A stretch of 64,000 bases of DNA. Source: an uncultured Eubacterium sp. (GTDB taxonomy: Bacteria; Bacillota; Clostridia; Lachnospirales; Lachnospiraceae). Position numbers and translations under genes: made by a program. Where the stretch lies: NCBI GenBank assembly GCA_947642745.1, contig CANRTU010000014.1:1-64000 (forward strand). The letters are read 5' to 3'. The notes under the pieces are model-generated. The model saw only the letters and a program-made list of their open reading frames with translations. It was not told the DNA's origin and did not search any database. This document shows positions 47,642-56,842 of this stretch, piece after piece (the stretch's first letter is position 1; each line of letters opens with the position of its first letter).

Positions 47642-47713
47642 AAAGCCGGCATCCGGTATACCAGGAATTTTGCTGTCATAACTCCGCTTACTGGTATACT
47701 GCCTGCCGGCTTT
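47642..47713 (-). promoter_or_regulatory. Large hairpin directly upstream of serS
   Basis: AAAGCCGGCA (47642-47651) pairs with TGCCGGCTTT (47704-47713), and GGTATACCAG (47655-47664) with CTGGTATAC (47691-47699). Only a few bases separate it from the serS ribosome-binding site, and on the minus strand it ends in CTTTTC. It could be an attenuator of serS or a late terminator for glyA. Confidence 0.55.
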
Positions 47714-47885
47714 CAGGTTTATTGTAACAATCCACCGCCTCCGGCGAAACGATCAGACAGAGCCGGACAGATTTACCGCTGTCCGTCATCCGCCCTGATT
47801 TACACAAATACCGGAGCGTAAAAGCGCATGGAAACTTTTATTTATATAAACTAATATTTTTTATCTATAATTCCTTTTTAATCTC

Positions 47886-49127
47886 TTACTTTAAAGGATA
47901 CTTTGCTGTCAGCGCCTTTGTAATTGCCAGCGCTTTTTCCGCCGCAGGCTCTCCTTCTTTAATCATCATGGCAATCGCTTCCGCAATCTGCTCCATATCC
48001 GCCGTATTCATTCCCCTGGAGGTAACGGCCGGAGTGCCCAGACGGATACCGCTGGTAACTGTAGGCTTTTGCGGATCATTCGGAATCGTATTTTTATTGG
48101 CGGTAATATTGGCCAGATCCAGCCTTGCCTCCGCCTCTTTGCCAGTCAGACCCTGGCTGGTCAGATCCACCAGCATCAGATGATTGTCCGTACCGCCGGA
48201 TACAATCCGGATATCCCGGTCCAACAGTCCTTTGCAGAGCGCCTGCGCATTGTCAATAATCTGCTGCTGGTATACTTTAAAGGAAGGGTCCAGCGCTTCT
48301 TTCAGACAGACTGCCTTCGCTGCGATCACATGCATCAGCGGGCCGCCCTGGGTGCCAGGAAATACACATTTATTAAACTTATATTTCTTTGCCAGCTCTG
48401 CGTCCCTGCACAGAATCATGCCGCCCCTTGGCCCCCGCAGCGTCTTATGGGTCGTAGTCGTCACCACGTCCGCATACGGCACCGGCGTCGGATGCAGTCC
48501 CGCGGCAACCAGCCCCGCAATATGAGCCATATCTACCATTAAATAAGCGCCCACCGCATCTGCGGCTTCCCGGAATTTCTTAAAATCAATGGTTCTGGCA
48601 TAAGCAGACGCTCCGGCGATAATCATTTTCGGCTTGCAGGATTTCGCTGTTTCCATCAGCTGGTCATAATCAATAAACCCGTCCTCATTCACTCCATATG
48701 GAACAATATTAAAATAAGACCCGGAAAAATTCACCGGACTTCCGTGGGTAAGATGCCCGCCATGGTCCAGATTCATGCCCATAACCGTATCGCCCGGCTG
48801 CAGCAGCGCAAACTGCACCGCCATATTCGCCTGTGCGCCGGAATGAGGCTGCACATTGGCATATTCACAGCCAAACAGTTTTCTGGCCCGCTCCCTTGCC
48901 AGTTCTTCCACCACGTCCACACATTCGCAGCCGCCATAATATCTGTGGCCCGGATAACCCTCCGCATATTTATTGGTCAGCACGCTGCCCATGGCGGACA
49001 TCACTGCGGGACTGACCCAGTTTTCAGAAGCGATCAGCTCAATATGGCTGTTCTGCCTCTCCAGCTCGGCAGTAATGGCGTCTGCCACTTCCTGATCTAC
49101 TGCCTGAATATCTTCTAATGTATACAT
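47886..49127 (-). CDS. glyA: Serine hydroxymethyltransferase
   Basis: PLP enzyme that converts serine and tetrahydrofolate to glycine and methylene-THF, the main one-carbon source. 413 residues. Family signatures: [14 protein letters not shown] near residue 32, the PLP lysine in [14 protein letters not shown] (about residue 222), and GTPAVTSRG near residue 355. AGGAG precedes the ATG. It is encoded on the same strand as serS, 268 bases upstream of it; both act on serine but the long spacer and hairpin suggest separate control. Confidence 0.97.
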   Translation of the reverse strand: MYTLEDIQAVDQEVADAITAELERQNSHIELIASENWVSPAVMSAMGSVLTNKYAEGYPGHRYYGGCECVDVVEELARERARKLFGCEYANVQPHSGAQANMAVQFALLQPGDTVMGMNLDHGGHLTHGSPVNFSGSYFNIVPYGVNEDGFIDYDQLMETAKSCKPKMIIAGASAYARTIDFKKFREAADAVGAYLMVDMAHIAGLVAAGLHPTPVPYADVVTTTTHKTLRGPRGGMILCRDAELAKKYKFNKCVFPGTQGGPLMHVIAAKAVCLKEALDPSFKVYQQQIIDNAQALCKGLLDRDIRIVSGGTDNHLMLVDLTSQGLTGKEAEARLDLANITANKNTIPNDPQKPTVTSGIRLGTPAVTSRGMNTADMEQIAEAIAMMIKEGEPAAEKALAITKALTAKYPLK

Positions 49128-49250
49128 AAAATACGCTCCTCTCCGGCGCAGCGCGCCTTTTGTAACCCGGCCGGACAGGCTGGATTACCGTGTCCGGCAG
49201 ATATTTCCGGTTTCTGTTTTACTGACATTTCTGTCCATACCAGCCCGCTG

Positions 49251-51422
49251 TTATTTAGATTTCTTTTTACCGCTGTCTTTTGCGGAAGATCTCTGGTGTA
49301 TCTTCATTTCAAACCACAGCTCTGTGGCGATACAGATCGAAGAATACGTACCGCTGACAACACCGATCATCAGTGGCAGCGCAAACTCCCGGATGGAAGT
49401 CACGCCCAGGATAAACAGCAGCAGCACCATAACAAACGTGGTTATGGATGTATTAACAGAACGGGACAGCGTCTGGGTAATACTTTTATTGGCAATCTCT
49501 TTCAGTTCTGTTTCGGTCACACGGACTTTTCCACTTAAATTCTCCCGGATACGGTCAAACGTAACGATTGTGTCATTAATAGAATATCCAAGGATTGTAA
49601 GCATAACCGCAATAAATGTGGAACCTACTGAAATTCTTACAATGGCATAGCAGGTAATTACTACAAGAATATCATGAATCAGCGCAATCACCGCACTGGA
49701 AGCATAGCGGATATCACTAAACCGGAACCAGATATAAATCAGCATCAGTATTACTGCGATCACTACCGCCCAGATAGCGTCAGAGGTCATTTCTTTACTT
49801 ATGGTTTCACTGACGTTCTGGTAGGAAATATTTTTCTGGTCCACCGCGTATTCATCCACAAATACCTGCGCCAGCTGTTCACGCTCTTCCAGCTCCAGAT
49901 TCCGTGTCTTAAAAATCACCTGGGTGCTGCCTGCGATTTTCTGCACCTGTACTTCAGAGCTGCCCAGCGCTTTGCTCACCTTTGGCACGACTTCTGAATC
50001 CAGCGTTGTCAGTTCATAATCTTTGCCCATATCCACTGTGGTGGACGTACCGCCTACAAATTCCAGACTGTAATTAAACGCACCTTTTCCGCCTGCGGCG
50101 TTTACGCCTTCTCCTACAAATCCTGCCGCAATAACTATCACAGAAATTGCGAAAAAGATCCGGCGGTGGGAAAGAAAGTCAGTCACTTTGCGCTCTTTTG
50201 CCATACCGTAATATTTTATATCTTTAAATCCAATAGCGTGAATGGCATACATGGCATACCTGGTCACTACCAGCGCTGTAAACATGGATAAAATAATACC
50301 GATTGCCAGCGTATAGGCAAATCCCTTTACGGTACCGGAACCTTTGACAGCCAGCACAGCCGCCGCAATCAGCGTAGTTACGTTTCCGTCGATAATCGCG
50401 GAAAGAGCTTTCTGAAATCCCGTTTTAATGGCAGTCCCGGTAGATTTACCCAGTGCGATCTCTTCTTTGATACGTGCGTTAATAACCACATTCGCATCCA
50501 CTGCCATACCAATGCCAAGGATGATACCAGCAATACCTGGCAGCGTCAGGGTAATGTCAAATAAATAGATAACCGCCACCACTGCCGTAGAATAAATAAG
50601 CAGGCCCAGTGTGGTTGCAATACCAGCGATCTGATAACATACGATCATAAATATAATGATCAGAACCAGACCGATGGCCGCCGCAGTCAGCGCTGTGGAT
50701 ATCGCTTCTTCTCCAAGTGACGCTCCCACTACCTGGGAAGTCAGTTCCTCCAGCTCCAGGGAAAGGGAACCGATTCGTATCTGTGATGCCAGCGTACTTG
50801 CTTCCTGGAAAGATCCCATACCTTCGATGACTGCCTTGCCGTCTGTAATCTGTGCGTTTACAGTCGGCTCGCTGATAGTCTCTCCATCGTATACGATGGA
50901 AATTACCTGTCCGTAAAAAGTTTTGGTCAGTTCCGCAAATGTCTTTGCAGCCTCATCGGTAAATGCGAGCTCAACTACAGACTGGTTCGCACCATTTTTA
51001 GAAATGGTGGCCGGCTGGGCATCCGCCACATCTTCACCGGTGAGCACGGCGTTGCCTGAAGGATCACGAAACTCCAGGGATCCCGGCGTGCCTAAATCTT
51101 CCAGTATCTCATTGGCATCCGTTACACCCGGAATCTCCACTGTAATCCGGTCGTCCCCTTCCCTGTATACAGACGCTTCTGTACTGTAACTTTCCACACG
51201 CTTTTGCAGCTTATAAACCGTATCACTGATTTCCTCAGCGGTTGCACCTTCATCCACAATCTGATACGTAATGCTCACACCTCCGGCCAGGTCCAGCCCC
51301 AGCGTGATGTTCTGATTCTCTCCCCGTCCTGTCGAAGACAGAATAATGGACGCATAATAGCCCAGACAAAGGATACATACCAGTATCACAGATAATATTG
51401 TGACGCCTTTTCCTTTTTTCAT
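49251..51422 (-). CDS. secDF: Protein translocase subunit SecDF (fused)
   Basis: Proton-driven Sec translocon helper that pulls exported proteins across the membrane. 723 residues: N-terminal membrane helix, the D1 motif GLDLAGGVSITYQI (about residue 42), periplasmic-type domain, a first helix bundle with the LTLPGIAGIILGIGMAVDANVV motif, then SecF from about residue 415 with FVGGTSTTVDMG and LTILGYSINDTIVTFDR. SecD and SecF are fused in one chain as in Bacillus and many clostridia. It directly follows the SCIFF maturase gene, a conserved clostridial arrangement, so it may assist export of the matured peptide (inference). GGAAGG precedes the ATG. Confidence 0.95.
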   Translation of the reverse strand: MKKGKGVTILSVILVCILCLGYYASIILSSTGRGENQNITLGLDLAGGVSITYQIVDEGATAEEISDTVYKLQKRVESYSTEASVYREGDDRITVEIPGVTDANEILEDLGTPGSLEFRDPSGNAVLTGEDVADAQPATISKNGANQSVVELAFTDEAAKTFAELTKTFYGQVISIVYDGETISEPTVNAQITDGKAVIEGMGSFQEASTLASQIRIGSLSLELEELTSQVVGASLGEEAISTALTAAAIGLVLIIIFMIVCYQIAGIATTLGLLIYSTAVVAVIYLFDITLTLPGIAGIILGIGMAVDANVVINARIKEEIALGKSTGTAIKTGFQKALSAIIDGNVTTLIAAAVLAVKGSGTVKGFAYTLAIGIILSMFTALVVTRYAMYAIHAIGFKDIKYYGMAKERKVTDFLSHRRIFFAISVIVIAAGFVGEGVNAAGGKGAFNYSLEFVGGTSTTVDMGKDYELTTLDSEVVPKVSKALGSSEVQVQKIAGSTQVIFKTRNLELEEREQLAQVFVDEYAVDQKNISYQNVSETISKEMTSDAIWAVVIAVILMLIYIWFRFSDIRYASSAVIALIHDILVVITCYAIVRISVGSTFIAVMLTILGYSINDTIVTFDRIRENLSGKVRVTETELKEIANKSITQTLSRSVNTSITTFVMVLLLFILGVTSIREFALPLMIGVVSGTYSSICIATELWFEMKIHQRSSAKDSGKKKSK

Positions 51423-51491
51423 TGTTCCCTTCCTTCCTTATTGATTCCTTTGATCTATTTTCATTCTGTGAAATGCCAACAGCCTGTCTGG

Positions 51492-52853
51492 TCAGTCTGC
51501 TTCTTCTGCCAGTGCGGCTTTGATCATAATGGCGCATTCCACTCTTTTTTTCTGTAACGCACAGCCGGTATCATATGTCTTTCGTATATCCCCCTGGAAA
51601 TTGTACGCATTGGCCGCACATCCTCCGCTGCAGTAAAATCTGGCAAAACATTCCCTGCATTTCTCTTTTGCATAGACGTTGCAGCTTTTAAATTCATTCC
51701 GCAGATTATGATTTAACACGCCGTCCCATACATTTCCCATAAGAAATTTTTTATTTCCCACAAACTGATGACAGGGATACAGATCCCCTCCCGGCGTCAC
51801 CGCCAGATATTCCGTACCGGAACCGCAGCCGGAAAGACGCTTGGCCACACACGGGCCGCCTTCCAGATCTATCATAAAATGAAAGAAATTAAATCCCCTG
51901 CCTTCCCGGTGACGGCGGATCATTTCTTTTGCCAGAAGATCGTATTGTGCGGATAATGCCGGCAGATCTTCTTCCTGTATGGCATAATCGTCCGTTTCCT
52001 CTGCCACCACCGGTTCCACAGAGATCTGCTTAAATCCCAGATCCGCCAGATGCAGCACATCGCTGGAAAAATCCAGATTATGATGGGTAAAAGTTCCCCG
52101 TACATAATACCTGTCCTGGTTTCTGCTGTCCGCAAACCGCAAAAACTTTGGCACAATCAGATCATAACTTCCCGCACCGCCCGGAAACGGCCGCAAATAG
52201 TCATTGACTTCTTTTCTGCCGTCAATGCTCAACACTACATTTGACATCTCCTGATTGGCAAATTCCATGATTTCTTCATTTAAAAGCACGCCATTAGTAG
52301 TCAGTGTAAAACGGAACTTTTTATTATGCAGTTTCTCCTGCTCCCGCCCATACGCTACCAGGTCTTTTACCACCTGAAAATTCAGTGTGGGCTCCCCGCC
52401 AAAAAAATCAACTTCCAGGTTTCTGCGATTTCCCGATCCGGCAATCAGAAAATCCAGGGCCGCTTTACCTGTTTCCAGGGACATCAGTTCCCGGCGCCCG
52501 TGATACTCTCCTTCTTCAGCAAAACAATACCGGCAGGCCAGGTTGCAGTCGTGGGCCACATGCAGACAGAGCGCCTTAACGACAGTGGGCCTGTCCTGGA
52601 AATCTGAAATATAATCTTCATAATTATCCGGCGTAAACAGTTCTCCGGCTTCTTTGAGTTTTGCGACTTCCAGAGCCGCCTCCCTGATATCTTCCGGTGT
52701 ATGCTTTCCCTGCAGACAGGATACGATCTCCTCCACAGATTTTTCCTCATACAACGCAATCACATCATAAGCAGTTTCATCCACCACATGGACGGCGCCG
52801 CTATTTACATCCAGAACGATATGATAGCCGTTGTTTTTGTATTGATGGACCAA
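51492..52853 (-). CDS. scfB: SCIFF peptide radical-SAM maturase (ranthipeptide synthase)
   Basis: Radical-SAM/SPASM enzyme that forms thioether crosslinks in the SCIFF peptide. 453 residues from a TTG at 52853. The frame opens with GTG at 52871, but AAGGGGG lies 8 bases before the TTG, and the resulting N-terminus VHQYKNNGYHIVLDVNSGAV fits the family start. The N-terminal part is a peptide-binding (RRE-like) domain. The radical-SAM motif CNLACRYC (CxxxCxxC) is near residue 105, and the SPASM cysteines follow: CGSGTEYLAV, YPCHQFVG, CRECFARFYCSGGC, YDTGC. The substrate gene lies 112 bases upstream and secDF directly downstream. Confidence 0.94.
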   Translation of the reverse strand: MVHQYKNNGYHIVLDVNSGAVHVVDETAYDVIALYEEKSVEEIVSCLQGKHTPEDIREAALEVAKLKEAGELFTPDNYEDYISDFQDRPTVVKALCLHVAHDCNLACRYCFAEEGEYHGRRELMSLETGKAALDFLIAGSGNRRNLEVDFFGGEPTLNFQVVKDLVAYGREQEKLHNKKFRFTLTTNGVLLNEEIMEFANQEMSNVVLSIDGRKEVNDYLRPFPGGAGSYDLIVPKFLRFADSRNQDRYYVRGTFTHHNLDFSSDVLHLADLGFKQISVEPVVAEETDDYAIQEEDLPALSAQYDLLAKEMIRRHREGRGFNFFHFMIDLEGGPCVAKRLSGCGSGTEYLAVTPGGDLYPCHQFVGNKKFLMGNVWDGVLNHNLRNEFKSCNVYAKEKCRECFARFYCSGGCAANAYNFQGDIRKTYDTGCALQKKRVECAIMIKAALAEEAD

Positions 52854-52965
52854 CGATACATCCCCCTTCACAACCTGTATATATTAAACGCACAAATGAC
52901 CGCACGCTGCGCGAACGGTCGATTCTATGCTGGCTTCATTCAATTCCCCGCCCCGGAACACGCTG

Positions 52966-53109
52966 TTATCTGCTCTGTTCACAGGTCTGGTTCCCAACCG
53001 TGCAGGATGTCTTGCAGGCTGACTGACAGGATGTCTGGCATTCACCGCATCCGCCTTTTTTTACTGTATTCTGCAGCTTTCTGGTATTTAAGGTTCTGAT
53101 ATGCTTCAT
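52966..53109 (-). CDS. scfA: SCIFF ranthipeptide precursor
   Basis: A 47-residue peptide (six cysteines in forty-five residues), too short for usual gene finding. It starts MKHIRTLNTRK, has a short leader to about residue 20, then cysteines at 21, 24, 28, 32, 36 and 43 in a Gly/Ser/Thr/Gln context (CQTSCQSACKTSC, then VGNQTCEQ). AGGAG lies 7 bases before the ATG. The gene sits immediately upstream of scfB. SCIFF peptides are near-universal in Clostridia and are modified to thioether-linked ranthipeptides; proposed roles include quorum-type signalling, but the function is not settled. Confidence 0.93.
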   Translation of the reverse strand: MKHIRTLNTRKLQNTVKKGGCGECQTSCQSACKTSCTVGNQTCEQSR

Positions 53110-53608
53110 GATCGTTCTCCTTCCGCTATTTCTGTAATCCCGCTGACAGCCGCCGGTATACCGGCCGCCTGGTATTTATGGTAACCGGACCGCATGCGCT
53201 ATCCTCCGCCGGTCCGGATTATCCGGGCGCAGCTACCGCTACGCCGGCAAAGATCCCTCCCACAGAGTGAGTAAATATCCGGCACACTTACCATCCATAC
53301 CAGCAGATCCACGCACCAGTCTGGCGCCAGACAGGTATCTTCTATAAAATGCAGTAGTAGTATAACATATAATTTTCTATAAGAAAAGCATTTTTTTAGC
53401 TTTTACGCTAATTCTGTATCAGCCGGTTCGTGTGGACGCCGGACTTCATACAGCCGGAGAACGCTTTCGTGAATACACCCTGAACCATTACTTCAGCCCG
53501 GATACGGTTATTCCCATGACATGTACTCCAGTGTATACGACTGGAAGTGTATGCAAACCAGTGCCAGATACTGCCAGAACAGCCGCCTGCCATCCGGCCC
53601 GTTTACCG
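53110..53608. other. Intergenic region with SCIFF promoter
   Basis: No gene seen. A -10 TATACT at 53364-53359 (minus strand), with only a weak -35 17 bases upstream, is the best promoter for scfA; this gives a leader of about 240 bases. GC-rich inverted segments (about 53200-53245) in the leader may fold. Confidence 0.45.
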
Positions 53609-53983
53609 CTAACTGATCATTCCTCCCGCCATTGCGGATAATACACATAAAACAGCCGTTGTAAGCATATGTACAATCTGTCCGTCCAGTCCCCTGTTAA
53701 CTACCAGATTCCCCAGGAACAATACAAGAAAATAGAATACGCCTACACAGATCCCCCAAAGGTATTTCTTTTTTTTCTTTTTTTTGCCGATTAAAAATCC
53801 GCCCGCAATACAGGATATAATATACGTTACGATAATTCCAATACTGACTGCCGCATCGCTCATGTCCATACGGCCCAGCAACATTGCCAGAACTACCAGT
53901 AACAGTCCTGTAATCAGATACATTGCCACCAGATCTGCCAGAACCGGCATCACACTGTTTCTCTGTACTTCTGTCTTATCCAT
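53609..53983 (-). CDS. TIGR04086 family membrane protein
   Basis: 124 residues with four hydrophobic helices (about 14-36, 45-66, 74-93, 103-122), separated by a Lys-rich loop (KKKKKKK near 68-74). Length, helix spacing and location one gene upstream of the SCIFF pair match TIGR04086 proteins, small membrane proteins of unknown function found in this clostridial neighbourhood. GGAGG precedes the ATG. A role in peptide export or membrane tethering can only be guessed. Confidence 0.8.
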   Translation of the reverse strand: MDKTEVQRNSVMPVLADLVAMYLITGLLLVVLAMLLGRMDMSDAAVSIGIIVTYIISCIAGGFLIGKKKKKKKYLWGICVGVFYFLVLFLGNLVVNRGLDGQIVHMLTTAVLCVLSAMAGGMIS

Positions 53984-54456
53984 TTCTTAATCTCCTCCAC
54001 CTTTCCTGATATTTGCGGATGATACACCCTGCCTGTACATGCCTTCCGGATATCGTTATCCATACCAGAACTCCCGGTAAACACGTCCTGCTTTATCTTA
54101 TGCCGTAACGAAAGATTTATGACAATGTCCTGCAGAGCATGTTTAAAAAATGCTTTTCGGCAGATGTAAGCCAGACTTTGCGCCCTAAAGGGCATCATAC
54201 AGAGAATTTATCCATAATTTGATCAACATAACCCGCTATACCCAAAGAATGTGGTGTAGTTTACCCCTTCAGGTATGCCTCATAGCTTTGGGATAAATTC
54301 TCCATATATACTCTTTCGTATACTAAGTGTAAAACATATTATGTCTGTGGGTATATCTTTCAGAAAGCATTTTTCGAACACGCTCATGCAGTTAACCTGA
54401 TTTAGTATCTGACGTTCCTTCCACGCCCGGACACGGTTTTCCGGCTGAACCTTCTG
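53984..54456. other. Intergenic region with MITE-like element
   Basis: No gene. The 54135-54385 element fills most of it; the remainder (54000-54130, 54390-54450) shows nothing distinctive. Confidence 0.6.
54135..54385. mobile_element. MITE-like palindromic element, complete copy 1
   Basis: Left end GAGCATGTTTAAAAAATGCT and right end (reverse complement) GAGCGTGTTCGAAAAATGCT match at about 20 of 23 positions. Possible 4-base target duplication TGCA (left flank 54131-54134, right flank 54387-54390). Inside is CGCCCTAAAGGGCATCATAC, similar to the internal motif of the 58.1-58.3 kb copy. It has no open reading frame of note. Confidence 0.65.
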
Positions 54457-55830
54457 TTATAACAGTTTATGATAATGAAGCAGTCCTTCCGCATTGTACA
54501 TCTGCGCATCCCGCAGCGTAAACCCCAGCCTGCGGGCCACTCTCCTGGAAGCGTAATTCTGTGGATGAATCATACAGTGCAGTTCTGCCATCTGAAGTTC
54601 CTTTGCCGCATATTCCATGACAGCCTGGCAGACTTCCGTGGCATAGCCCTGATTCTGATATTCCCGGCCTATGATATAACCCAGCTCCATCAATACCCTG
54701 TCTCCTTCTTCCCGATGCCCGATACCTGCCCGTCCCAGCAGTCTGCCGCTCTCCCGGTGCCTGACAACCCACATGCCATATCCATAATAATAATACATAT
54801 GTTCAATATAACTTTTTGTATATTCCGCTTCTTTCTGCCATTCATATAACGGCTCTGTGAAATCAGTAATCCCTTCTCCCTGATACAGTTCAAACAGTTC
54901 CTCCATATCATCCAGCGTAATTTCCCTCACACAGGTCCGTTTTGTATACAGTATATTCCAGGGCAGCCTGTTTTTCCGTTTCTGAATCCGGTCAAAAAAC
55001 TGGACGCCTGTCTCCTCAAACCCCTGCACGATAAAATCTGCGGTAATTTCCAGCATGTCGCTCCCGGTATTTTCTTTCTTATCCGCAAATGATTCACCAT
55101 CATCGTCATTACCTGACAGATTCAACAGGCTGTTCCCAGGGTTATCTCCCTTATCCGCAGATACTGATTTATGACCAGCTTTCCCCGGCTGATCCGGCGT
55201 CCCGCTCACAGTGCTTTCTTCCCCATCCACAGACAACAATCCACAGCAATCTTTCCCCGCCTGGTCCGACAGGCCGCTTACGGTATTTTTTCTCTTATCC
55301 GCAAAGGGTATGATGTAAATATTTTCCTCTTTCTGGTCCGGCCGGCCACACCCGGTATTTTCTTCCTTACCCACAGACGGCAGGCTGTTACTCTCTTTTC
55401 CCGCCTGATCTTTCCTGTCTCTGTTCACAGGATTCCGCACCTCATCCAGAACTGCTACAATGTCATTATCTCTTCCTCTCCAGCCGCTGGCAACATTCCC
55501 TGAAACTATTTCCTGCCTCTCATAAAATACTACCGCCATGGACGTGTGCTTCTGCCGCATGTATTTTACCAGTTTTGCATCTTCCGTAACAAGCACAGTT
55601 CCCGCTTCCTGCACATCCGCCTGCTGAAGCATATCCCGCAACAGGCAGTACTTATCCGCCATGTTCCCCATGCCGTTTTCTGCAGCCACCTTTACAAATA
55701 AAACCCCGTAATCTTCCGTCTCCTGTTCCAGCAGATGTGCGTCTGTTCCCAAAATATCCCATATGACCGCCTTCAGTGTCAGTTGTTTTTGAATCACATC
55801 TTTTTCGTCTGTAACTTCCTGTTCCCTCAT
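54457..55830 (-). CDS. GNAT acetyltransferase with inserted repeat tract
   Basis: 457 residues in three parts. N-terminal residues 18-130 (AVIWDILGTDAHLLEQE...VLVTEDAKLVKYM) resemble the HAD-like module found in front of GNAT domains in Lachnospiraceae. Residues 147-260 are a charged, Ser/Gly/Asp-rich tract of 24-residue imperfect repeats (about 4.7 copies, e.g. SVDGEESTVSGTPDQPGK). The ADFIVQGFEE module resumes after it. The C-terminal GNAT domain (residues about 300-457) has the acetyl-CoA motif near IGREYQNQGYATEV. Acceptor unknown. GAAAGGAAG precedes the ATG. The repeats look like a microsatellite-style expansion between two domains. Confidence 0.8.
   Translation of the reverse strand: MREQEVTDEKDVIQKQLTLKAVIWDILGTDAHLLEQETEDYGVLFVKVAAENGMGNMADKYCLLRDMLQQADVQEAGTVLVTEDAKLVKYMRQKHTSMAVVFYERQEIVSGNVASGWRGRDNDIVAVLDEVRNPVNRDRKDQAGKESNSLPSVGKEENTGCGRPDQKEENIYIIPFADKRKNTVSGLSDQAGKDCCGLLSVDGEESTVSGTPDQPGKAGHKSVSADKGDNPGNSLLNLSGNDDDGESFADKKENTGSDMLEITADFIVQGFEETGVQFFDRIQKRKNRLPWNILYTKRTCVREITLDDMEELFELYQGEGITDFTEPLYEWQKEAEYTKSYIEHMYYYYGYGMWVVRHRESGRLLGRAGIGHREEGDRVLMELGYIIGREYQNQGYATEVCQAVMEYAAKELQMAELHCMIHPQNYASRRVARRLGFTLRDAQMYNAEGLLHYHKLL
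55051..55392 (-). repeat. 72-base coding repeats inside GNAT gene
   Basis: Five units of 24 codons (last one partial), in frame, encoding residues 147-260. Conserved core: SxxDK/GxEN-T-SG...DQ-GK. Confidence 0.7.
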
Positions 55831-56280
55831 ACTTTGAAATCTTCCTTTCTGACCTGTTATTCTATCTGATCCTGCCCTTTTTATTATATCTTTGTTTTTT
55901 GAGTATTTATAAACGCTTTGTAGAAAACATCATACTTACTTTAATCAGCCCTCCCGTTACACCTAACTCTCCGGATACGCCACTCAATTCCGGATAAATT
56001 TATGTATCATGCTTCTTCTGACACAAACTGCCAGCCATACATATCCCTCTCCATATATCCCCGGGAAATCATTTTCAGACACACTCCAGAGTAGTATAAT
56101 CTTTCTTTTGCATCTGTCAGGATACCAGTAATACCCTGGTATAAATGCTCCCAGAAATGCATATCCGGTCTCCCAGCCATTCTGCCCATAAAAAGTTTTG
56201 GAAAAGCCAGTATTTTTTCTTTACGATTACTTTACAATCCATTAAAATAGAAGTAAAATCATATGTAAAGGAGAAATGAA
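55831..56280. other. Divergent intergenic region
   Basis: No supported gene; the minus-strand frame at 56007-56189 has no start signal. ATTTTCAGACACACTC (56071-56086) is a solo terminal repeat of the MITE-like family in reverse orientation. The cyclophilin promoter lies at 56231-56259. Confidence 0.5.
56231..56259 (+). promoter_or_regulatory. Promoter of cyclophilin-cheC unit
   Basis: TTTACA at 56231-56236, 17-base spacer, TAAAAT at 56254-56259; a second overlapping pair lies slightly upstream (TTTACG, spacer 17, TAAAAT). Confidence 0.6.
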
Positions 56281-56802
56281 ATGTCACAAAATCCAATCGT
56301 AACAATTGAAATGGAAAACGGCGATATCATGAAGGCTGAGTTATATCCAGATGTAGCACCAAATACAGTTCGTAATTTCATTAACCTGATCCAGAAAGGG
56401 TTTTATGATGGCACCATTTTTCACCGGGTAATCAAAGGATTTATGTTACAGGGCGGAGACCCGGAAGGCACCGGTATGGGTGGTCCCGGCTATTGTATTA
56501 AAGGTGAATTTTCACAAAATGGATTTGAAAACCAGCTTGCCCATGATCCCGGAGTCCTGTCGATGGCCCGTTCCATGGCTCCTGACAGTGCCGGTTCCCA
56601 GTTCTTTATCATGCATGAAAAATCTCCACATCTGGACGGAGCCTATGCAGCATTTGGCAGGATCACAGAAGGTATGGATGTGGTAAATGCAATTGCCGGA
56701 GTTTCTACAGACTATAATGATCGTCCAATGGACACACAGAGAATGAAACAGGTAACGGTAGACACCTTCGGGGTGGATTATCCGGCACCGGAAACCTGCT
56801 GA
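56281..56802 (+). CDS. Peptidyl-prolyl cis-trans isomerase, cyclophilin type
   Basis: 173-residue cytoplasmic cyclophilin (no signal peptide) that speeds proline isomerisation during folding. FHRVIKGFMLQGGDPEGTG (about residue 43) carries the catalytic Arg and the family signature; GSQFFIMHEKSPHLDGAYAAFGRI follows near residue 105. AAAGGAG precedes the ATG. CheC follows 40 bases later on the same strand, with a small ACGGCT/AGCCGT hairpin (56810-56824) between. Confidence 0.95.
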   Translation: MSQNPIVTIEMENGDIMKAELYPDVAPNTVRNFINLIQKGFYDGTIFHRVIKGFMLQGGDPEGTGMGGPGYCIKGEFSQNGFENQLAHDPGVLSMARSMAPDSAGSQFFIMHEKSPHLDGAYAAFGRITEGMDVVNAIAGVSTDYNDRPMDTQRMKQVTVDTFGVDYPAPETC

Positions 56803-56842
56803 TACTAAAACGGCTCTAAGCCGTAAACATGAGGAGGAAGCT

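Noticed and set aside
47618-47885. T-box riboswitch before serS
   Set aside because: No AGGGTGG/T-box consensus and no specifier-type stem; only a plain hairpin.
56007-56189. 60-codon minus-strand frame
   Set aside because: No start signal and it overlaps a solo terminal repeat; could be a decayed gene but unsupported.
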